Source: Haliea sp040221975
Lineage (GTDB): Bacteria > Pseudomonadota > Gammaproteobacteria > Pseudomonadales > Halieaceae
Direction: 5' to 3'
Assembly (NCBI GenBank): GCA_040221975.1
Contig: JAVJWR010000013.1
Span: 186,001 to 250,000 of the forward strand
DNA length: 64,000 nucleotides
Below are positions 25,411 to 33,902 of this stretch, in pieces. A program made the translations under genes and the position numbers. The notes under the pieces are model-generated. The model did no database searches and was not told where the DNA came from. It was given only the letters and a program-made list of their open reading frames with translations. Every line of letters starts with the position of its first letter. Within the stretch, counting starts at the first letter, position 1.

Positions 25411-27651
25411 ATGTTCGCACGCAAACCCGTAACCCTGATCGTCGCTGCCTGTATCGGCGCCGGCAGCGCCAACCTGGTGGCCCAGGGACTGGAAGAAGTG
25501 GTGGTCACCGCCCAGAAGCGGGAACAGACCCTGCAGGACGCTCCAATCTCCATTGCCGCTTTCAACGCCGACACCCTGGAACAGAAGGGCGTCAGCAGTA
25601 TTGATGACCTGGGCACCTCGGTTCCCAACGTCAAGATCACCCGCTCGCCCTCCAATACCTCGGCGGCAACCATTGCCATCCGCGGTTCCGCGACCATCAA
25701 TCCCGCCATCACCTGGGAGCCCACCGTGGGCATCTACCTTGACGGCGTGTTCATCGGCAAGAACGTTGGCGGTATTTTCGACATCGCCGAGCTGGAACGC
25801 GTGGAAATGCTGCGCGGCCCCCAGGGTACCCTGTATGGCAAGAACACCGTCGGCGGCGCCGTCAACCTGATTACCACCCGGCCCACCGGGGAGCTTGGCG
25901 GCAAGCTGCGCCTGGGTGCCGGCAACCATGACCTGCGCACCGTGTACGGGACCATTGACCTCCCTGCCCTGGAATTGGGAGGCGCCGGTGAAATCATGGC
26001 CAAGCTCACGGCGTCCGTGCGCAAGCGCGACGGCCTCTACGACAACGTCAATGACCCCTTCGGCAACCCGCTGGCCAATCCGGTCATGATCGACGAGTTC
26101 AACAATCTCGACAACCAGGTTGGCCGCTATGACATCCTCTGGGACATGACCGACCGTTTCTCCCTGCGTTACACTTGGGACTACAGTGACCTGGATCTGG
26201 CGCCGTCCAAGAACCAGCTGACCTTCCTCGACCCGAACGACTTCGCGGGTATCAACGCCCTGCTGGCACCCTACGTCACCGGCGACAACGAGAACCGGGA
26301 CAGCGTCAGCCTCGACCAGGCCAAGTTCGAGCGCTCCAAATCCATCTCCCAGTCCCTGTTTGCCGACTACGATGCCGGTACCTGGGGTGCCCTGGGTGAT
26401 GTGACCCTGCGCTACATCGGCAACACCCGCAAACTGAGCTGGGACGACGACATCGACATCGATGGCTCCCCGGTCAACCTGTTCACCTCGGCCCGGTTCA
26501 TTGACTACGACCAGGTTTCCCACGAACTGCAGATGATCGGCACCACCGATCGCACCAACTATGTTCTGGGCCTCTACTACTTCGAGGAAGAGTCCGACGT
26601 ATTCAACCCGATCAGTTTTTTCGGCGCCTTTGGCGCGCCCACCAACAACAACCGCTACGGTTTTGACAACGACTCGTTCGCGGTCTTCGGCCAGGTCGAC
26701 TGGCGCCCGGCTGCCGCGGTATTCCAGGATCGCCTGACCCTGACCCTGGGCGTGCGCTGGACCGAAGAAACCAAGGACACCTACATCGACCATCCCAATG
26801 ACGTCGATGCCATGGGCAATCCCGCGCCCTTCTCCGGCCAGGCCGAGGAGACATTCAACGACGTTTCGCCGACCTTCGTCGCGGCCTGGGATGCCAGCGA
26901 CAACGTCAATCTCTACGGCAAGGTCGCCAAGGGCTGGAAGTCCGGCGGCTTCAACGGGGAGGCCCCCTTTGAAGCGGCTTTCACCACGCCCTATGACGCG
27001 GAGGAGATCCTCTCCTACGAGCTGGGCATCAAGTCGCGCTGGCTGGACAATCGCCTGCAGGTGAACGGCGCCTGGTTCTACAACGACTCGACCGACATGC
27101 AGATGTCGATTTTCGTCGCCGGCAGCAGTGCCGCCTCCATTGTCCAGAATGCCGGTGAAGCCACCATCCAGGGCTTTGAGGTGGAGCTGGTGGCCCTGCC
27201 GATGCCCGACCTGGAGCTCTCCGCCAGCTATGGCTACCTCGACACCAGCTACGGCGAGTTCATCGAAAACGGTGTGGATGTGAAGGACCAGAAGGACTTC
27301 CCCTACGCGCCGCAAAACAGTGCCGCCTTCTCCGCCGAATACAGCATCGCTGCCGGCAGCTGGGGCGACCTGACCGCGCGCCTGGACTACGAGTTCGTGG
27401 ACCGCCACGTGCCCTACATCGAGCCGTCCCAGAACGCGACCTCGGAGGTCAAACCCTACAGCCTGTTCAATGGCCGCGTCACCCTGGCCAATGTCCCGGT
27501 GGGCAACGGCCAGTCGATGAAATTCGCGCTGTGGGGCAAGAATCTGCTGGACAAGGAATACCGCATCAACACCATTCCTTTTGGCATCTGGACCGCCAGC
27601 TACTACGGCGACCCGCGCACCTACGGGGTAGAAGCCACCTACGAATTCTGA
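25411..27651 (+). CDS. TonB-dependent receptor
   Basis: Outer-membrane transporter of 746 residues. The signal peptide MFARKPVTLIVAACIGAGSA is followed by the TonB box EEVVVTAQKREQ, a plug with MLRGPQGTLYGKNTVGG, and a barrel that ends in the aromatic signature GVEATYEF. GAGAGG lies ten bases before the ATG. It is the first gene of a plus-strand group with an NTF2-like protein, a thioesterase and a PQQ dehydrogenase, which points to uptake of a carbon substrate rather than iron. A REPIN separates it from the next gene. Confidence 0.92.
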   Translation: MFARKPVTLIVAACIGAGSANLVAQGLEEVVVTAQKREQTLQDAPISIAAFNADTLEQKGVSSIDDLGTSVPNVKITRSPSNTSAATIAIRGSATINPAITWEPTVGIYLDGVFIGKNVGGIFDIAELERVEMLRGPQGTLYGKNTVGGAVNLITTRPTGELGGKLRLGAGNHDLRTVYGTIDLPALELGGAGEIMAKLTASVRKRDGLYDNVNDPFGNPLANPVMIDEFNNLDNQVGRYDILWDMTDRFSLRYTWDYSDLDLAPSKNQLTFLDPNDFAGINALLAPYVTGDNENRDSVSLDQAKFERSKSISQSLFADYDAGTWGALGDVTLRYIGNTRKLSWDDDIDIDGSPVNLFTSARFIDYDQVSHELQMIGTTDRTNYVLGLYYFEEESDVFNPISFFGAFGAPTNNNRYGFDNDSFAVFGQVDWRPAAAVFQDRLTLTLGVRWTEETKDTYIDHPNDVDAMGNPAPFSGQAEETFNDVSPTFVAAWDASDNVNLYGKVAKGWKSGGFNGEAPFEAAFTTPYDAEEILSYELGIKSRWLDNRLQVNGAWFYNDSTDMQMSIFVAGSSAASIVQNAGEATIQGFEVELVALPMPDLELSASYGYLDTSYGEFIENGVDVKDQKDFPYAPQNSAAFSAEYSIAAGSWGDLTARLDYEFVDRHVPYIEPSQNATSEVKPYSLFNGRVTLANVPVGNGQSMKFALWGKNLLDKEYRINTIPFGIWTASYYGDPRTYGVEATYEF

Positions 27652-27690
27652 CCGCCCGCAGACAAGGTGAATGGCCGCGCAGCGGACAGA

Positions 27691-27753
27691 TCGCCCGCGG
27701 AGCGGGCTCCTACGGGGTGCGAGCCACATTGTAGGAGCGCACTCCGTGCGCGA
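27691..27753. repeat. REPIN: two inverted GTAG-type REP elements
   Basis: Two 23-base elements lie in inverted orientation around a 17-base spacer. One, on the minus strand, occupies 27691-27713; the other, on the plus strand, 27731-27753. Both begin GTAGGAGC, keep a TCC loop and end GCGA. Their stems differ (GCCCGC/GCGGGC versus GCGCAC/GTGCGC) yet each is fully paired. This is the architecture of REP doublets mobilised by RAYT transposases; no RAYT gene is in the window. Confidence 0.88.
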
Positions 27754-27840
27754 TTTCCTCACTGCCCGGAAAGTCGGTGGCGCCTCCGGGCGCCATTGTT
27801 TTAACTGAAGCCCGTTTTCATCCCACCGGAGCACCAGCCC

Positions 27841-28386
27841 ATGGACCCGAATCTCGAACAACAGTTGCAGGCCCTGCTCGACAAGCAGGCGATCATGGAG
27901 CTGATCAATGCCTACTGCAATGCGGCAGACCGCCACGACAACGACAAATTCCGCTCCCTGTACCACGAGGATGCCATCGACGATCACGGCTCCTTCTTCA
28001 AAGGCCTGGCGATGGAGTTCATCGACACGCTGCCGGATATCCAGGCCAACATGGAAATCCTGCACCATAACGTCACTACCGTGAACATCAAGCTCGACGG
28101 CGACCGTGCCGAAGGCGAGGTCTACATCATTGCCTTCCACAAGATCCGCACCGATGAAGGCCCGATTGACCTGTTGATCGGCGGACGGTATTTTGACCGC
28201 TACGAGAAACGCAACGGTGTCTGGAAATTCACCTATCGCGCAGTGGATGCCGACTGGGCCAACCTGCACCAACCGTCTATCGTCAACCTGGACAACCCGA
28301 TCATTCAGGGCGCCCACATCGGCAAGCCTGGCCCGTCGGATCCGTCCTATTCCATTTTCGACCTGCTGCAGTGGGGCAAGCGCTGA
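27841..28386 (+). CDS. Nuclear transport factor 2 / SnoaL-like protein
   Basis: 181 residues in an NTF2-like cone fold: helices LLDKQAIMELINAYCNAADRHDNDKF, core AIMELINAYCNAADRHD, then YHEDAIDDHGSFFKG, HHNVTTVNIKLDGDRAEGEVY and YFDRYEKRNGVWKF. The Asp-His spacing after Tyr (YCNAADRHD) is common in SnoaL-like proteins that act as dehydratases, isomerases or hydrolases of ring ketones, so an enzymatic role is plausible but unassigned. The C-terminal 40 residues (SIVNLDNPIIQGAHIGKPGP) extend beyond the minimal fold. It lies between the TonB receptor and the thioesterase. Confidence 0.86.
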   Translation: MDPNLEQQLQALLDKQAIMELINAYCNAADRHDNDKFRSLYHEDAIDDHGSFFKGLAMEFIDTLPDIQANMEILHHNVTTVNIKLDGDRAEGEVYIIAFHKIRTDEGPIDLLIGGRYFDRYEKRNGVWKFTYRAVDADWANLHQPSIVNLDNPIIQGAHIGKPGPSDPSYSIFDLLQWGKR

Positions 28387-28425
28387 TTCGCCGCCCTGCG
28401 CGGCCCACACTGACAAGGGATACCC

Positions 28426-28842
28426 GTGACCAAGCACGAACGGCTTGTAGCCGCCAATGAACACCTGCCACCCTGCCTGCAGATCCTCAAGGCCCGCCTG
28501 CTCGACTTTGACAGCGAGGCCGGCACCGCAGACCTGCAATTTGACGTCAGCGAGCAGTTCTGTCACTCGGTGAACGTGGTCCAGGGCGGCAACGTCACTG
28601 CGATGCTGGACGCCGCCATGTCCCACGCCGTATTCATGCAGGAGACCGACGTCGTGGCTCTGCCGACACTGGAACTCAAGGTGAGTTTTCTCGAGCCCAC
28701 CCTGGCCGGTCGCGTCACCGCGCACGGCAAGGTCATCAAGAGTGGCCGCAGCATTGCCTTTCTCGAAGGCACGTTGATCAACGCCGAGGGCCTGGTGGCG
28801 GCGACCGCTTCCTCCACCGCCAAGCTCGTGCGCCGCAAATAG
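28426..28842 (+). CDS. PaaI-family hotdog thioesterase
   Basis: 138 residues, single hotdog domain. VVQGGNVTAMLDAAMSHAVF carries the catalytic region (the usual HGG is QGG here, with Asp in the following helix) and TLELKVSFLEPTLAG is the standard strand. It would hydrolyse acyl-CoA or aryl-acyl-CoA thioesters. The GTG start is 39 bases after the NTF2-like gene, with AAGGGA eight bases before it. Its stop is 8 bases from the PQQ dehydrogenase ATG. The reaction implies that CoA esters occur in this pathway. Confidence 0.88.
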   Translation: MTKHERLVAANEHLPPCLQILKARLLDFDSEAGTADLQFDVSEQFCHSVNVVQGGNVTAMLDAAMSHAVFMQETDVVALPTLELKVSFLEPTLAGRVTAHGKVIKSGRSIAFLEGTLINAEGLVAATASSTAKLVRRK

Positions 28843-28850
28843 GGAACTCC

Positions 28851-30992
28851 ATGCCAGGCTATCGTGTTCGTGCCGCCCTCCTGACCCTGCTTGCAGGGCT
28901 TGGCGCTCAGGCAACCCAGGCGCAGGACTACCGTGGCTGGCAGACCTACGGCGGCGACCAGGGCAACACGCACTACTCTGCCCTGGATCGGATTGACCGC
29001 GGCAATGTCGCCCAGCTGGAACTGGCCTGGCGCTATGCCAGCGCCAAGGGCAAGGCCCTGCCCCCCAGCTCGGAGCTGCAGGTCAACCCCATCGTCGTCG
29101 ATGGTGTGTTGTACGGGCGCAACCCGCTGCACAACGTGTTTGCCGTGGATGCGACCAGCGGTCGGGAACTGTGGACCTTCAGCCCACCGCTGGAACACGC
29201 GGGTCTGTCCAACGTGCGCGGGGTCACGTACTGGCGCGACGGTGACGACGCCCGCATCCTGTTCAGCACTGGTCACTTCCTGATGGCACTGGACGCGGGC
29301 AGCGGCAAACTCATCAGCAGTTTCGGTCGCGATGGCCGCGTCGACCTGCGCGAGGGGCTGGGACGGAACCCGGAGCTGGTGAGCATCAACGCCCCCTCCC
29401 CCGGCGTCATTTTCGAGAATCTCATCATCATGGGTTCGGCGGTCACCGAAACCGCCGGCTCCGCGCCAGGGGACATCCGCGCCTACGATGTGCGCAGCGG
29501 CAAGCTGGCCTGGACTTTCCACACCATCCCCAAAGCCGGCCAGTTCGGTGCCGACACCTGGCCCGAGGGCGCCCGCAACAGCGCCGGTGGCGCCAATGCC
29601 TGGGCCGGCATGAGCGTGGATACCGAGCGGGGGCTGGTGTTCGTGCCCACCGGCTCACCGGCACCGGACTTCGACGGCTCCGGCCGCCCCGGCGCCAACC
29701 TGTTCGGCAACACCCTGCTGGCCCTGGATGCTCGCAGCGGCGAGCGGCGCTGGCATTTCCAGACCGTGCACCACGATCTCTGGGACCGTGATCTCAGCTC
29801 GGCACCGGCGCTGGTCACGGTGACCGAGGACGAGCAGTCCCGCGATCTGGTGGCCCAGGCCTCCAAGGAAGGCGTGGTCTACCTGTTCCACCGTGACACT
29901 GGCGAGCCGGTATTCCCGCTAGAGGAAGTGCCGGTGCCGGGCTCGGACATCCCCGGCGTCTACAGCTACCCGACCCAGCCCCGGGCAACGCTACCGGAAC
30001 CTTTCGCCCGCCAGCACATGACCGAGGATGACCTGACGGAGCTTTCCCCGGAAGCGAACGCCGCGGCGCGCAAGGTCTGGGAGGAAGCGCACGAACTGGC
30101 CTGGCTGCGCCCCGCAGGCCTGCGCAAAAGCATCCTGCTGCCGGGTTTCTACGGCGGCGCCAACTGGGGTGGCGGCGCCTTTGATCCGGCCACCAACCTC
30201 TACTACATCAATGCCACCAATGCGCCCAACATCCTGCGCATGGAGGCGGTGGACGTGGCGCGGGGCTCCACCATGGGCGTGGGCGAATTCGTGTTCCGGC
30301 AGCAGTGCAGCGGCTGCCACGGCGTCAATCTGGAGGGATTCTATCCCTACGCGCCGCCACTCACCGGAGTCGAGGAACGCATCAGCAAGCGCGAGGCCTT
30401 TGACATCACCACCACCGGCAAGGGTCGCATGATGCCCTTCAGCCATCTTTCACGCCACGAGCGGGAAGCGGTGGTGGACTACCTGTTTGCCTACAGCGCA
30501 GGGGAACTGGAGCCGACGAAAAGCAGCGAGGTCGCAGTTGGGGAAACGGAGACCGTGCACGTGTTTGCCGGTTACCGGGACTTTGTCGATGCCGAGTACT
30601 ACCCCGCCATCAAGCCGCCGTGGGGCACCCTGACCGCCATTGATTTTGTCTCCGGGAAGATTCGCTGGCAGGTACCACTGGGGGAGTATGCGGATTTGAC
30701 CGCGCGGGGCATTCCACCCACCGGCACCCGCAATTTTGGCGGCCCGGTCGTTACCGCGGGCGGCCTGCTGATTATTGCTGCCACCTCCGACGAGAAATTG
30801 CGGATCTTCGACAAGAACGACGGCAGCCTGCTGTGGGAGTACCAATTGCCCGCGGGCGGCTATGCCACCCCGGCCACCTATGCCATTGATGGGCGCCAGT
30901 ACATTGTCGTCACCGCCAGCGGCGGCAAGCTGGGTACCCCCACCGGCGACGAGTACCTGGCTTTCGCCCTGCCGGCACGCTCCGCACCCTGA
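28851..30992 (+). CDS. PQQ-dependent dehydrogenase with internal cytochrome c domain
   Basis: Periplasmic quinoprotein of 713 residues. A signal peptide (LTLLAGLGAQATQAQ) precedes the eight-bladed propeller, which opens WQTYGGDQGNTHYSALDRI, core GGDQGNTHYSALDRI. A haem-c domain is inserted late in the propeller: CSGCH at 486-490 with a probable axial Met in GRMMPFSHL (about 527). Propeller sequence then resumes (WGTLTAIDFVSGKIRW; TGTRNFGGPVVTAGG) to the C-terminus. It would oxidise an alcohol, sugar or polyol and pass electrons through its own haem to the respiratory chain. The classical quinohaemoprotein alcohol dehydrogenases instead carry the haem domain at the C-terminus. Substrate unknown. 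Confidence 0.9.
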   Translation: MPGYRVRAALLTLLAGLGAQATQAQDYRGWQTYGGDQGNTHYSALDRIDRGNVAQLELAWRYASAKGKALPPSSELQVNPIVVDGVLYGRNPLHNVFAVDATSGRELWTFSPPLEHAGLSNVRGVTYWRDGDDARILFSTGHFLMALDAGSGKLISSFGRDGRVDLREGLGRNPELVSINAPSPGVIFENLIIMGSAVTETAGSAPGDIRAYDVRSGKLAWTFHTIPKAGQFGADTWPEGARNSAGGANAWAGMSVDTERGLVFVPTGSPAPDFDGSGRPGANLFGNTLLALDARSGERRWHFQTVHHDLWDRDLSSAPALVTVTEDEQSRDLVAQASKEGVVYLFHRDTGEPVFPLEEVPVPGSDIPGVYSYPTQPRATLPEPFARQHMTEDDLTELSPEANAAARKVWEEAHELAWLRPAGLRKSILLPGFYGGANWGGGAFDPATNLYYINATNAPNILRMEAVDVARGSTMGVGEFVFRQQCSGCHGVNLEGFYPYAPPLTGVEERISKREAFDITTTGKGRMMPFSHLSRHEREAVVDYLFAYSAGELEPTKSSEVAVGETETVHVFAGYRDFVDAEYYPAIKPPWGTLTAIDFVSGKIRWQVPLGEYADLTARGIPPTGTRNFGGPVVTAGGLLIIAATSDEKLRIFDKNDGSLLWEYQLPAGGYATPATYAIDGRQYIVVTASGGKLGTPTGDEYLAFALPARSAP

Positions 30993-31021
30993 GTCAAGGG
31001 GGCCAGGCGCGCTCCGGAACC

Positions 31022-31405
31022 TCAGTTTTCGGCGGCGTTGAGCAACCTGTCGGCGCGCTCAAAGTAACGCGGCGCATATTTGCCAACGCGCTCGCTGTCG
31101 CCCTTCTCCGAAGCCTGGTGGATTTCCTCCAGGTCATCCTCCAATGCTTCCAGCTCGTCTTCGATGCGCTCCAGGGCATTCTCCAGGGTGTAGGTCAGGC
31201 GGTGTATCTCGTTGAAGGCGTCCCCCTGCACTTCGCCCTTGTCGAGAATGTTGCGCAACCGGGTGTTGTAATCGGCCAGGTTGGCAAAGGCCGCTTCCAG
31301 GGTTGCGGAGGGCTCGCCCTTGTAGTGTTCCGGGCGATCGTCGGCGATGGCAGGCGCGGCCGTGAGAGCCAGTGCGGCCAGGGTCAGTGCAAATGGCATT
31401 TTCAT
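31022..31405 (-). CDS. Small acidic periplasmic protein (probably DUF6746-like)
   Basis: 127 residues from the chosen ATG. A clear signal peptide, MKMPFALTLAALALTAAPAIA, is followed by a mature part of about 105 residues that is almost wholly helical and acidic: LTYTLENALERIEDELEALE then DDLEEIHQASEKGDSERVG. The 1-4 leucine/isoleucine spacing suggests a coiled coil or helical bundle. I associate the RPEHYKGEPSATLEEA-like opening (RPEHYKGEPSATLEAA) with DUF6746 from memory; this needs a profile search. The ORF extends 50 codons further upstream, but that part is not protein-like. It is divergent from the MBL hydrolase. Confidence 0.75.
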   Translation of the reverse strand: MKMPFALTLAALALTAAPAIADDRPEHYKGEPSATLEAAFANLADYNTRLRNILDKGEVQGDAFNEIHRLTYTLENALERIEDELEALEDDLEEIHQASEKGDSERVGKYAPRYFERADRLLNAAEN

Positions 31406-31523
31406 GGTATCGTCCTTGGGTGTGGAGGCGCGCATCGCACGCGGATTCACGGAGTGATCGCATCCTGCCACAAGCCGGTGAAGAGTGCGATAATCTCTGC
31501 TCTGCAACCACGGAGACTGTCCA

Positions 31524-32597
31524 GTGAAAAAAATGGCGCTTGCGCTCGGAGTCATTGTGCTGGTGGCAGCCGGCTTCTACAGTCAGCGGGGAGCCATTGC
31601 CGAGCGGATGATGGCCCGTCTCGCGCCCGCAATGATGGCGACCAACACCCTGGCGTCTCTGGAGGACGGCCTGCACGTGACCGTCTGTGGCGCCGGCGGC
31701 CCACTGCCCGATGCACAGCGGTCGGGTCCCTGCCTGGCGGTCACCGCCGGCGAGCGCCTGTTTGTCGTCGATGCGGGCACCAACGGTGTACGCAACCTCG
31801 CCCGGATGCGCTACCCGATCGGCGCCATTGAAGCCGTATTTCTCACCCATTTTCATTCCGACCACATCGATGGTCTCGGCGAGCTCGCGACCCTGCGCTG
31901 GGTACAGGGCAGTCATGGGCAACGCCTGCCCGTATTCGGGCCCGACGGGGTGGAACAGGTCGTTGAGGGGTTCAATCTCGCCTACGCCCAGGACGCCGCC
32001 TACCGAACCGCCCACCACGGCGAAGCGGTGACTCCGCCGGCCGGCGCCGGCATGCAGGCGCGCAGCTTCACCCCCCGCGCGGATGGTGGCCTGACCACCG
32101 TCCTTGAGGAGGACGGGGTCAGGATCAGCGCGTTCACCGTGGATCACCAGCCGGTCGATCCCGCCGTGGCCTACCTGTTCACTTACCGCGGCCGCTCACT
32201 GCTGATTTCCGGCGATACCAGTCAATCGTCTGTCATCGAGAAACACGCGCGCGGCATCGATCTACTGGTACACGAGGCCCTGTCGCCGGAACTGGTGATG
32301 ATCATGAACGATGCCGCGGTCGCCACCGGCAACGCAGGGATGGCACGCATCACCCTGGACATCCTCGACTACCACGCCAGCCCGGTGCAGGCGGCAGCAA
32401 CCGCTCGCGATGCGGGGGTGGGGCATCTGCTGTTCTACCATATCGTCCCGGCGCTGCCGCCCCTGCCCGGCGCCGAGGCGGCGTGGCTACAGGGTGTCGC
32501 CGACATCTTCAGCGCTCACACCCTGGCCAGGGATGGCACCGTCGTCTCCCTGCCGGCCAACAGCGACGCCGTCCGGGTCCATCGTCACCGCTTGTAG
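31524..32597 (+). CDS. MBL-fold metallo-hydrolase, membrane-anchored or exported
   Basis: 357 residues. The N-terminus MALALGVIVLVAAGFY is one hydrophobic segment, a signal anchor or uncleaved signal. The metallo-beta-lactamase core follows: FVVDAGTN, the metal motif LTHFHSDHIDGLGEL, DHQPVDPAVAYLF, SGDTSQS and a terminal HIVP. The layout with DHQPVDPA and SGDT is that of RNase Z/arylsulfatase-like MBL proteins, but an exported member is more likely to act on small esters or sulfates. GTG start with GGAG eight bases upstream. It is convergent with the NTF2/SDR/alkylsulfatase-like group. Confidence 0.86.
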   Translation: MKKMALALGVIVLVAAGFYSQRGAIAERMMARLAPAMMATNTLASLEDGLHVTVCGAGGPLPDAQRSGPCLAVTAGERLFVVDAGTNGVRNLARMRYPIGAIEAVFLTHFHSDHIDGLGELATLRWVQGSHGQRLPVFGPDGVEQVVEGFNLAYAQDAAYRTAHHGEAVTPPAGAGMQARSFTPRADGGLTTVLEEDGVRISAFTVDHQPVDPAVAYLFTYRGRSLLISGDTSQSSVIEKHARGIDLLVHEALSPELVMIMNDAAVATGNAGMARITLDILDYHASPVQAAATARDAGVGHLLFYHIVPALPPLPGAEAAWLQGVADIFSAHTLARDGTVVSLPANSDAVRVHRHRL

Positions 32598-32607
32598 ACT
32601 GCCGGTT

Positions 32608-33069
32608 TCAGGCCTGCCAGTGATCAGGCCCCGGCCCGAGCACACTGAAGGAACCCAGGTGGCCCCGGTTCAGCTTGGTGCGGTGGCAGAGCTTCCACTC
32701 GCCCGCTTCCCGGCGCCAGTGGTCGTGGTAGTCACCCAGGGTGCTGAAGCTCAGGCCCTCGTGGGCGCCGGTGCCCAGATGCATGTCACTGACATAGGCA
32801 CGACTGCGCGCCGTGTCACCGTCGACATCGATCAGCACATTGCCGAGCAGGTGCTGGGTAGGGCCGCTGGCGTCCAGAAACGAACGCAACAGTCCGATGA
32901 TCTCCGTGCCACCCGACAAGGGGCCGGTACCCAGGTCCGCGGTCACATCCGCGCTCATCAACGCCAGCAGCCCATCCCAGTCCCGCGCATCCATGCCCCG
33001 GGCTACCTGCACCAGGTTGCGGTAAATGGCCCGCTCGGCCACTAGCGTATCGAGAGCCAGGTCGCTCAT
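32608..33069 (-). CDS. SnoaL/NTF2-like protein
   Basis: 153 residues: LVAERAIYRNLVQVARGMDARDWDGLLALM with core YRNLVQVARGMDARDWDGLL, then TADLGTGPLSGGTEIIGLLRS, a strand HLLGNVLIDVDGDTARSRAYV, and WRREAGEWKLCHRTKLNRG. This is the standard SnoaL_4-type order of elements. Its role is probably isomerase or dehydratase-like, or accessory binding. The ATG overlaps the SDR stop by four bases, so it is translated with the upstream two genes. Confidence 0.87.
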   Translation of the reverse strand: MSDLALDTLVAERAIYRNLVQVARGMDARDWDGLLALMSADVTADLGTGPLSGGTEIIGLLRSFLDASGPTQHLLGNVLIDVDGDTARSRAYVSDMHLGTGAHEGLSFSTLGDYHDHWRREAGEWKLCHRTKLNRGHLGSFSVLGPGPDHWQA

Positions 33070-33902
33070 TGTTGCATCTCGCCGGGCAGCAGGGCGGCAC
33101 GGATGTTGGCAGCCATCTGCAACAGCGCCTCGCGCCGCGGCATGCCGGCAAGGGCAGCGAACAGCGCCCGGTTCTGCTCCCCGGCGATGTGCACCGGTCC
33201 GTTGCGCAGGTTCGCCAGCGCCTCCAGGACCACATCCCGCGGCGACATCATGCCTTCGAGGGTGGCGGTATCAATGCCCTGCAGGGCGTGAGCCTCGGTG
33301 TCGGTACTGCCGGGACAGAGTGCCAGCACGTCCAAGCCCTCGGTCGACAGCTCGCCCCACAGGGACTCGCCCAGGCTGTTGGTGAAGGCCTTGCTGGCGG
33401 CATAGGCCGCCGAGTACGGGATACCCATCAGCCCCTCGACCGAACTGGTAATGATGATGCCGCCCCGCCCGCGCTGACGCAGCCCCGGCAGCAGCCGGTG
33501 CGTCAACTGCAGCGGCGCGGCACAGTTGACCTGCAGCATCGCCGCCATCCGCGCCGGATCATTGTCCTGATGCGCGCCCTTGAGACCAAAGCCTGCATTG
33601 CTGACCAGCAGGCCGATATCCAGCCCCGCGGCGGCAGTCACTATCTGTTCCACCGCGGCGGGGGCGGCGAGATCGGCACCACAGACCTGCACACTCACAC
33701 CGTGAGCCTGCCCCAGTTCGGCAGCCAGAGCGTGCAGGCGCTCGGTGCGGCGGGCCACCAGCAACAGGGCCAGGCCGCGTGCGGCCAGTTCGACGGCAAA
33801 GGCGCGACCGATCCCGGAGGAGGCGCCGGTAACCAGCGCTGCCGGCCCGTAACGCTCCCTGAAACCGGTGGTCGCTGTTGACTCGTGCGTCTGTTCATTC
33901 AT
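33066..33902 (-). CDS. SDR family oxidoreductase
   Basis: 278 residues. VTGASSGIGRAF binds the cofactor, and VARRTERL after strand 2 carries the two arginines that favour NADP. NAGF and the catalytic set ITSSVEGL with YAASK are intact. The pattern ELAARGLALLLVARRTERL resembles the DltE-type SDR group that reduces ketones or oxidises secondary alcohols. Overlaps of four bases at both ends place it in the middle of a tightly coupled three-gene operon with an MBL protein and an NTF2-like protein. Confidence 0.9.
   Translation of the reverse strand: MNEQTHESTATTGFRERYGPAALVTGASSGIGRAFAVELAARGLALLLVARRTERLHALAAELGQAHGVSVQVCGADLAAPAAVEQIVTAAAGLDIGLLVSNAGFGLKGAHQDNDPARMAAMLQVNCAAPLQLTHRLLPGLRQRGRGGIIITSSVEGLMGIPYSAAYAASKAFTNSLGESLWGELSTEGLDVLALCPGSTDTEAHALQGIDTATLEGMMSPRDVVLEALANLRNGPVHIAGEQNRALFAALAGMPRREALLQMAANIRAALLPGEMQQ

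Noticed and set aside
25402..28914. Minus-strand open frame of about 1,170 codons opposite the TonB receptor, NTF2-like and thioesterase genes
   Set aside because: Same cause; no start context or motif, and the plus-strand genes are well supported.
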